A DNA stretch of 6,985 nt, taken from Desulfobacterales bacterium. GTDB lineage: Bacteria > Desulfobacterota > Desulfobacteria > Desulfobacterales > Desulfobacteraceae. This document shows, in pieces, positions 1-5,532 of the stretch; position 1 is the stretch's first letter, and each line of letters starts with the position of its first letter. Below the pieces are notes generated by a model. That model saw only the letters and a program-made list of their open reading frames with translations. It was not told the origin of the DNA and did not search any database. The stretch is taken from NCBI GenBank assembly GCA_022361095.1, contig JAKSBO010000567.1, positions 1-6,985 on the forward strand, written 5' to 3'. The position numbers and the translations under genes are program-made.

Positions 1-33
1 ATTTTAAATAAAAATCATGTTAGGTCAATGGCG

Positions 34-67
34 GAACAATAAAACGCATTGTTCTTTTCCTTTTTTT
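34..67 (+). terminator. Possible weaker upstream terminator in tandem
   Basis: GAACAAT (34-40) and ATTGTTC (48-54) form a perfect 7-base-pair stem with a 7-base loop. The stretch after it is TTTTCC then seven T (55-67). The stem is AT-rich and therefore weak, but its place directly before the strong terminator suggests a tandem arrangement or a 3' untranslated structure of the same plus-strand transcript. No coding frame is supported in 1-113. Confidence 0.4.
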
Positions 68-98
68 CGCCTGCCCGGCAACGGGCAGGCGTTTTTTT
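68..98 (+). terminator. Intrinsic terminator oriented for plus-strand transcription
   Basis: A perfect 10-base-pair GC-rich stem (68-77 with 82-91) closes a GCAA loop and is followed at once by seven T on the plus strand (92-98). On the minus strand the stem is followed by seven A instead, so it is not a canonical terminator for the acylase gene that ends at 114. It most likely terminates a plus-strand gene whose coding part lies left of the window and converges on the acylase gene. Confidence 0.85.
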
Positions 99-113
99 AT
101 CTATCTAAAAAAT

Positions 114-2540
114 TCACTGTTTACGATGCCCTTTCCCGCCTGGCGGAACCAAACTCAAGATCTGTTTTGCATGGGCTTGAACGGCAGCATCGGAAAACCA
201 CCAGTACCGGACATCCCCTGCCATAAAATCTTGAATCAAATTTTTCTGGCGAGGGTGAAAAGTGCGTTCCGAAGCCCCGCCCGGCAAGACTGCCATGAGT
301 TTTTCATCATCCCCCATATCCGCCACAAAGCGCAGGGATGCGCAATGGGTCACCCCATAAGGATCGTCAAAATCATACCACCCTCGATACAGGGTCTCAC
401 CTGATCCCCCCATGGGCATAGGCCCTGTGCCGAACAAGCGCCTTAGTCGCCCTTTGCGAAAAAGGGGATTAACCAATTCAAGGGTATGCAGATCGCCCCA
501 GCGCCATTGGGCAGGGTTGTCCCCAAGGCTTTGGGACAACGCCTTTCGTACGTCATGGGCAGCCCGGATAAAAAGATCAGCCATGGTTTCGGTTTTACCG
601 GCAGTGCGTATATCATCAAAAAAAAGACTCTCGCCCGCCAGTACAAACTGCAAAAGGCGCTCCTGCCAGTAATACCAGGCATTCAACAAGGTCAAAACCT
701 TTTGCGGCCCCAGGTCATCCTCAAACACGGCCAGGGCAAAATGCAGGTATATGGCTTGAAAAACCAAAGGCCCCGCCTTTTCAGGGTCATCTTTAAAATC
801 CCAATCCGCCAGGATCCGCCCAAAATCCTTTGTATCCCCGTTCGCCAGAAAAATGCCAGCCATCACCGGCGCGATGCGGCGGGCCATGATATTGGCCGTA
901 TCCCTTTGATACTGCCACATATCCAAGGGTGTCTGCCCAGGCTTTGCCGCCATGAGTTCCTTCAGCCTTGCATAACGAAATGACGGCGCAAAAAAAGAGG
1001 AATAATAATGGGAAAAGCCTGTATCAATCGTTTTATTGTTGCAGGTCCCCACCCACTTTTTCTCCGGGTTGATCTGCCCGGGCATCAGGTCCGGTTCAAT
1101 CCAGCCCTGCCAGTTGTCTGTGCCGTCTTTAACCACATGGGGAAACGTGCCGCCGTTCCTGCGTAGCGGAATCCGGCCGGATGCCTGGTAACCGATATTT
1201 CCGGAGCTGTCGGCAAAAACCCAGTTAAAACAGGCTATGGCCAGGCCCTGCATGGCCTTGGACAAATCTTGGGCATTTTCTGCCGTCAGTATATCCAGCA
1301 ACCCGATATCAGGGGTCATGGACTCCACCGGCGCAAATCTAAGGGTAAACACCTTATTGTTGTCCAGGCCCTTGAGGACTTTAGACACCACCGGTCCCCT
1401 GCGGGTGGTCCGGATATCCAGTTCTTCCGTTCGAAAACCGCCGGGGGCATCTTTATCTTTAATTTTCAACCGTTCTTTAATATGCCCGAAGGCAATGGAG
1501 TGATCCCCCTCCAGGTAATGGCCGGGATTTTCAGGATCAACGGTTTCAATATAAAGGTCGGCCATGTCACCATAATTGTTGGTGGCGGAGAGTGCAATGT
1601 GTTCGGTACGCCCCACCCCCATACCCGGGATGCCGGGAATTTGCGCACCAACGGCCCGGATGCCGGGGCAGATCAGCCCTGCCGGATACCAGACCCCGGG
1701 CAGCATTCGTGGGTCCAAATGAGGATCACCGGCCAGCAGTGCAGATCCGGTGCCGGATTTTTCCGGGGCCACGGCCCAGTTGTTACTGCCCACCCGCAAC
1801 GCCCTGTCCCCGGCATAGGCCAAAAGACCGGGGTCAAACGGTACCGCCAATCCAAGGTTCTCTTTGGGCGGCATGGTAATCACGCCCTTGTCATCGGGGT
1901 CGTCCACATTAATGTTTAAAGGTAAAAGCATGGCGGTCTTTTCATACCCAACCGTACCCAGCAGCATCTGGGAAACAATCTCCGTGGTCAGATTGGCCGC
2001 CGTGGAATACCCCATATAAAACAATACCCCAAGACACTCTTTCACCTGCCATAAATCCGGTTTGATGCCGGCCAATCGAAATTCCAGGGCAAGGTCATCG
2101 GGATATTCTTTTATAAAGGCATTGATGCCGTCCACATAGCGCTGGAACTGTTTTCGCAAGGCTGGGTTCAATATCCGGGCCTGTTTTTCCGCCATGCGTG
2201 CAATGCCGATGGTTCGCATGCGAATATCCAGATCCCTGGTCTTGGCCCCGGCCAGTTCGCTCAGCCGCCCTTCATAATACATCCGGGTCATCTGCATCTG
2301 AAACAGCCGGTCCTGGGCCGTGACAAACCCCTGGGCAAAAAACAGGTCCCCAATATTTTCAGCATGGATATAGGCAATACCCGAATCGTCCCGGATAACG
2401 GTCACAGGGGAATTTAAACCGGCAAGATGTAATTGTCCCTTATCCTGGTAATCATTCAATTGCGGCAAAAAGAGAAAAAGAACAACACAGCAGACCACCA
2501 GCAAAGCGCCAACGCCACAGACACGCCGAATCCATTTCAT
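114..2540 (-). CDS. Penicillin acylase family protein (N-terminal nucleophile hydrolase), membrane-anchored
   Basis: The product has 808 residues, within the usual size of this family. These enzymes are made as one chain that cuts itself into alpha and beta subunits, exposing a serine that hydrolyses an amide bond. Known members cleave beta-lactam side chains or N-acyl-homoserine lactones; the substrate here cannot be told. Residues 1-5 are basic and about 7-26 form a hydrophobic segment. No signal-peptidase site or lipobox is clear (the two cysteines at 17-18 follow Val-Val), so a signal anchor with the enzyme facing the periplasm is likely. The alpha part carries VIRDDSGIAYIHA (48-60) and AQGFVTAQDRLFQMQ (69-83). 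The nucleophile is S252 in RVGSNNWAVAP, followed by LLAGDPHL (268-275). Later motifs are TRRGPVVS (379-386), CFNWVFADSSGNIGY (437-451, probably holding the oxyanion asparagine N439), WRWGDLHTLEL (679-689) and PGGASER (753-759). All expected motifs are intact. It has its own promoter and is richer in G+C than the upstream operon. Confidence 0.93.
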   Translation of the reverse strand: MKWIRRVCGVGALLVVCCVVLFLFLPQLNDYQDKGQLHLAGLNSPVTVIRDDSGIAYIHAENIGDLFFAQGFVTAQDRLFQMQMTRMYYEGRLSELAGAKTRDLDIRMRTIGIARMAEKQARILNPALRKQFQRYVDGINAFIKEYPDDLALEFRLAGIKPDLWQVKECLGVLFYMGYSTAANLTTEIVSQMLLGTVGYEKTAMLLPLNINVDDPDDKGVITMPPKENLGLAVPFDPGLLAYAGDRALRVGSNNWAVAPEKSGTGSALLAGDPHLDPRMLPGVWYPAGLICPGIRAVGAQIPGIPGMGVGRTEHIALSATNNYGDMADLYIETVDPENPGHYLEGDHSIAFGHIKERLKIKDKDAPGGFRTEELDIRTTRRGPVVSKVLKGLDNNKVFTLRFAPVESMTPDIGLLDILTAENAQDLSKAMQGLAIACFNWVFADSSGNIGYQASGRIPLRRNGGTFPHVVKDGTDNWQGWIEPDLMPGQINPEKKWVGTCNNKTIDTGFSHYYSSFFAPSFRYARLKELMAAKPGQTPLDMWQYQRDTANIMARRIAPVMAGIFLANGDTKDFGRILADWDFKDDPEKAGPLVFQAIYLHFALAVFEDDLGPQKVLTLLNAWYYWQERLLQFVLAGESLFFDDIRTAGKTETMADLFIRAAHDVRKALSQSLGDNPAQWRWGDLHTLELVNPLFRKGRLRRLFGTGPMPMGGSGETLYRGWYDFDDPYGVTHCASLRFVADMGDDEKLMAVLPGGASERTFHPRQKNLIQDFMAGDVRYWWFSDAAVQAHAKQILSLVPPGGKGHRKQ

Positions 2541-2545
2541 GACAA

Positions 2546-2551
2546 CTCCTT
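2546..2551 (-). promoter_or_regulatory. Strong Shine-Dalgarno site of the acylase gene
   Basis: AAGGAG on the minus strand with a 5-base spacer to the ATG at 2540. It fixes the start at MKWIRRVC, which places a membrane segment at the extreme N-terminus as expected for an exported hydrolase. Confidence 0.85.
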
Positions 2552-2573
2552 GGATAATCGATAGAATGGCCCC

Positions 2574-2603
2574 ATCATATGCCCTTGGCCCCGGCAATGT
2601 CAA
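2574..2603 (-). promoter_or_regulatory. Sigma-70-type promoter of the penicillin acylase family gene
   Basis: On the minus strand a perfect -35 box TTGACA (2603-2598) is followed after 18 bases by a -10 box TATGAT (2579-2574), one base from consensus. Initiation would be expected at about 2567, giving a leader of roughly 27 bases that contains the AAGGAG site. The position separates the acylase gene from the radical SAM operon. It also rules out the longer in-frame reading from an ATG at 2642, which would start upstream of the promoter. No operator-like inverted repeat was evident. The call rests on sequence match alone. Confidence 0.75.
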
Positions 2604-2677
2604 ATGATCATGAATGTTAAAGGCCGCGTGCCCAAAACCCACACTGACAATGAACGCAAACCAGGCTGAAAAAATAT

Positions 2678-4195
2678 TTACGGCATCTGCCCGCCCTCCC
2701 CCAGAGCCTTAGACATATCAGTAATAATCATCTTCCGATATTGTTGTGACTTAAAAAAATTGGAATCTTCTTTGGCCATGCTGATAAATTTTGCAAAGAC
2801 CTTCACAAGGTAATCATTCACGTCAGATGATATCTTTTCGTAACCGTTATCTTTCCCCTGCTTTTTCCAATAAATTGGAGATTGGGGCCGTTCCATGCTT
2901 TTGAGGACATAAAGGCACGCAAATATGACGGCATTAGATACCATTTTTACACGTTCATCCGCGTATGCGACATCACCTTCAAAACCGAGAATTCCGTATC
3001 TTTTCAGGCGGCCCTGTTCTTCATACATTTTAAATCCGGGGGTTCCCATCATTACAATCTGCCTGTGGGCAAGCAGGTTTGCAGTACGATCCAGCCGGTC
3101 AAGCAAATTATTTCTCAAGAGAAATTCATAATTATGCTCCAGGTCAGCCAGGGAAGCATCGGGAACAAACATGAGAAAACCGATTTCAGGCTCTACGCCG
3201 TGATCCCGGCATATCTTTATTGCCTCTTCGCTTACACTTACCTTCGACCCCTTGTTAAGCCCCTCCAGTATGGTCTTTGACCCGCTTTCCACGCCGAGCA
3301 GCAGGCTGGTGAGCCCGCTCTTTACCAGCTTTCCAAATATTGAATGGTCAAGATCATCGGGCCTGGTTTCCATTCCAAAGGTAATATTCATGGGCCCAAT
3401 CATATCCATGAGTTTTTCACATCTTTCCCGGCCTTTTTTACCGGGACCGATAAAATTAGGATCAATAAAATAAAAATCACTGTATCCCTTCTCAGTCAGC
3501 TTTTTCATCTCCATCACTATATTCTCAGGAGATCGTCCCTTCCATAACGGACCCCGCCCGTAAAACGACGGAATAAGACAGAATGCACAATGATTATAAC
3601 AGCCCCGGCTTGCAAGTATTGATGCCGAAGAAAGATCATTACCAAAAATCCTGTCAGGAAAGATAAATCTGTCCGGGTCTTCAGAGACCTTTACAGGGGA
3701 TGCCATACAGGCCGTACCATTTTTCAACACCGCCACTCCCGGAATACCGTATATGCCGGAATCTTCTTCAACTCTTTGAGCGAGCTTGACAAGACTGTTT
3801 TCACACTCCCCCACGATGACTGAATCAACGGCACTGACATGTTTAAGTATGACCTGATACGCAAGCGTCGGGAAAAAACCTATCAGATTGATATGCCCTT
3901 CAAAGCCGTTATGCCGCAGATTGTCCAGCATTTCAAAAAGCCAGCCTGTATGCTCCCAGAAATAAACGGCATTGCAACATAAAAGATCGGGATTCTGAGC
4001 CGTTATAAAATCTTCGGTCCCTTTAAAATCAAGGCCGCTGACAGTGGTGTCCATATAATCAACTTCATGACCGGCCTGCCTCAAGGCAGACACGGCATAT
4101 CCGCCGATAAGGCAGGACCATAATGGTGTATTCGCGATATCGTTAAAGTGCTCTTCAGATCGTATTCTAGGGTGTTCCAGGACAGTTATTTTCAT
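2678..4195 (-). CDS. B12-binding domain radical SAM protein (second of two)
   Basis: The protein is 505 residues from the chosen start. The N-terminal B12-binding-like domain (about 1-145) has PLWSCLIGGYAVSALRQAGHEV at about 25-46, a PDLLCCNAVYF strand near 69-79 and VDSVIVGECENS near 123-134, a variant of the usual GEGE. The radical SAM core (about 190-400) binds its cluster through C199-x3-C203-x2-C206 (SRGCYNHCAFC), followed by GRSPENIVMEM, FYFIDPNF, GMETRPD near 274-280 and LLGVESGS near 299-306. A C-terminal extension (about 405-505) has no motif I recognise. Reading upstream to an ATG at 4267 would add 24 residues lying inside the preceding gene. The ATG at 4195 is preferred because MKITVLEHPR is a typical family opening and a GAGAG sits 7 bases before it. 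It overlaps the upstream gene by 29 bases, so co-translation is likely. It differs from its neighbour around the cluster and is not a recent duplicate. Substrate and reaction are unknown; methylation or radical rearrangement is the family-level expectation. Confidence 0.9.
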   Translation of the reverse strand: MKITVLEHPRIRSEEHFNDIANTPLWSCLIGGYAVSALRQAGHEVDYMDTTVSGLDFKGTEDFITAQNPDLLCCNAVYFWEHTGWLFEMLDNLRHNGFEGHINLIGFFPTLAYQVILKHVSAVDSVIVGECENSLVKLAQRVEEDSGIYGIPGVAVLKNGTACMASPVKVSEDPDRFIFPDRIFGNDLSSASILASRGCYNHCAFCLIPSFYGRGPLWKGRSPENIVMEMKKLTEKGYSDFYFIDPNFIGPGKKGRERCEKLMDMIGPMNITFGMETRPDDLDHSIFGKLVKSGLTSLLLGVESGSKTILEGLNKGSKVSVSEEAIKICRDHGVEPEIGFLMFVPDASLADLEHNYEFLLRNNLLDRLDRTANLLAHRQIVMMGTPGFKMYEEQGRLKRYGILGFEGDVAYADERVKMVSNAVIFACLYVLKSMERPQSPIYWKKQGKDNGYEKISSDVNDYLVKVFAKFISMAKEDSNFFKSQQYRKMIITDMSKALGEGGQMP

Positions 4196-5528
4196 GGGAT
4201 TTCTCTCGCGTTTCTCTTTCGATCCTTGAAAACACACCGGCACTGTGGCAGGCAAGTTCAAGTTCATGCTGAAAATATGAGGTTGCCATTGGATTATAAT
4301 AGACGGGATAAAGAAGATCTGTTTCAGGAGAAAGCAACCCGTTCCTAAGAAGCGTCCGGGTTATGGAGGCATCCGGGTACAGGCGGATAGTATTAAATAT
4401 GACAGCGCCCAGGTTGCCTGCCTTTGAGTGAATATCCAGAAGCCTGTTTAACAGTTCCCTCGACGCCGCCCGGTGCTCTTTTCTTTCAAAAGGCAGATTT
4501 AATAGAAAGTGACACATGGTTAAAATATCATGCTTTACGGTCACCTTCGATGCACCTAGTATGATATCCGGCGTCAGTTTTTTTTTAAGAAGCTTTAAAC
4601 CGAATGAATTGAGGGAATCGCCCGAAAAATAACAGGCTGCAAGTCCGGCATCCTTTGCAAGTCCTGCATTATAATCCGTAAAGGTGTCCTCCCGGAAAAA
4701 TCCTGTCCACTTGCTGTCAAGCTTTCTTTTTATGATTTCTCTGCATACGGCTTCATAATGATCCACAGGCCTGTTAACAACCGGGTCGGTAAAATGAAAA
4801 AGCTTTACGCCGTATTCACAGGAGAGCCTTTCCATTTCATCCACGATTACTTTCGGATCTCTCAGCCGCATACCGCATCCGCCTATGGATGGGTAGACGC
4901 AGTATGAACATTTCAAATCGCATCCCCTCTTACCCTCTATACCGACAGCGGCCACATATGCATTGCCCTTGATGTAATCTTCGGGGTTGAAGTACCTGGT
5001 ATTTATTTCAGGCAGATTGTCGAGGTTAATTCCCGGCCCCTTCGGATTCATGATAATACCGCCGGCTTTGCGCCATATAAGCCCGGGAATCTTTTCCGGC
5101 CTGATATCATTGCCAAGCAGAGAGGCAAACACCTCTTCCGCCTCTCCTTTCATGCCGTAATCGATTTCAGGGACTTCCTTCATGAACCGTTCCGGAAACA
5201 GGCTGAACGCAGGACCGCCTACCATTATAACTGAATTGGGTAAAAACTTTCTAACCAGAAGAGCCGCAGTTCTAAGGGAAGACATATATGAAACATGATG
5301 CCCGGCAAGGGGATCAATATTTCTGAATGAGAGAGCCGTAACATCGGGTTTAACATCAACAATAAGTTTGTGCAGGGCCATCCATGGATCAGGGCTGAGG
5401 TTCATATCAATTGAGTATACGTCATACTTGTCGGGAATTAGTCCGGCAAGCCTTGAAAGCCCAAGGGGATAAACTTTTTCTCCTGAACCAAGATGAGAGG
5501 TGGGTAACTGTATCAGTGATAGTTTCAT
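4167..5528 (-). CDS. B12-binding domain radical SAM protein (first of two)
   Basis: The 453-residue protein has the usual layout of cobalamin-type radical SAM enzymes. An N-terminal Rossmann-like B12-binding domain (about 1-140) shows PLGLSRLAGL near 21-30, a KPDVTALSFRN strand at 60-70, MVGGPAF at 102-108 and GMKGEAEEV at 125-133. The lower-ligand motif DxHxxG is not present, which is common in this class. The radical SAM core (about 190-400) has the [4Fe-4S] ligands C203-x3-C207-x2-C210 (RGCDLKCSYC), followed by the typical RLRDPKVIVDEMERL segment. Such enzymes cleave SAM reductively and often methylate unactivated carbon or form rings; the reaction here is not deducible. The start is well placed: it lies just after the methyltransferase stop, and the MKLSLIQLP opening is typical. 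No strong Shine-Dalgarno is seen, so coupling is likely. The 3' end overlaps the next gene by 29 bases. Its low G+C matches its operon neighbours but not the acylase gene. Family assignment is firm, function unknown. Confidence 0.9.
   Translation of the reverse strand: MKLSLIQLPTSHLGSGEKVYPLGLSRLAGLIPDKYDVYSIDMNLSPDPWMALHKLIVDVKPDVTALSFRNIDPLAGHHVSYMSSLRTAALLVRKFLPNSVIMVGGPAFSLFPERFMKEVPEIDYGMKGEAEEVFASLLGNDIRPEKIPGLIWRKAGGIIMNPKGPGINLDNLPEINTRYFNPEDYIKGNAYVAAVGIEGKRGCDLKCSYCVYPSIGGCGMRLRDPKVIVDEMERLSCEYGVKLFHFTDPVVNRPVDHYEAVCREIIKRKLDSKWTGFFREDTFTDYNAGLAKDAGLAACYFSGDSLNSFGLKLLKKKLTPDIILGASKVTVKHDILTMCHFLLNLPFERKEHRAASRELLNRLLDIHSKAGNLGAVIFNTIRLYPDASITRTLLRNGLLSPETDLLYPVYYNPMATSYFQHELELACHSAGVFSRIERETREKSHENNCPGTP
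4203..4207 (-). promoter_or_regulatory. Ribosome binding site deciding the start of the second radical SAM gene
   Basis: On the minus strand GAGAG lies 7 bases before the ATG at 4195, in a purine-rich run within the 3' end of the preceding gene. It supports the start at 4195 over the in-frame ATG at 4267. The match to the Shine-Dalgarno sequence is moderate. Confidence 0.55.
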
Positions 5529-5532
5529 TCAT

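Noticed and set aside
68..91. GC-rich stem as the terminator of the acylase gene
   Set aside because: On the minus strand it is followed by seven A, not T; the T-run is on the plus-strand side.
486..983. 165-codon open frame on the plus strand
   Set aside because: It is antisense to well-conserved acylase sequence, with no ribosome binding site or recognisable domain.
1269..1919. 216-codon open frame on the plus strand
   Set aside because: It lies wholly antisense to the acylase region holding the nucleophile serine and resembles no family. It is a by-product of the G+C-rich coding strand.
2485..2540. Lipoprotein signal in the acylase N-terminus (two cysteines after the hydrophobic stretch begins)
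   Set aside because: The residues before the cysteines are Val-Val rather than a small residue at -1, and the hydrophobic segment continues past them, so a lipobox is not supported.
2541..2642. Longer in-frame start of the acylase gene at 2642, adding 34 residues
   Set aside because: It would lie upstream of the promoter at 2603-2574 and put the membrane segment inside the chain. The ATG at 2540 has an AAGGAG site at ideal spacing.
2665..2700. Possible terminator after the second radical SAM gene (T-run just past its TAA)
   Set aside because: Six T follow the stop on the minus strand, but the only preceding inverted repeat is about three base pairs, too weak to call.
4196..4267. Longer in-frame start of the second radical SAM gene at 4267, adding 24 residues
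   Set aside because: It would overlap the upstream gene by about 100 bases. The extra residues do not look like the family's N-terminus, while MKITVLEHPR at 4195 does.
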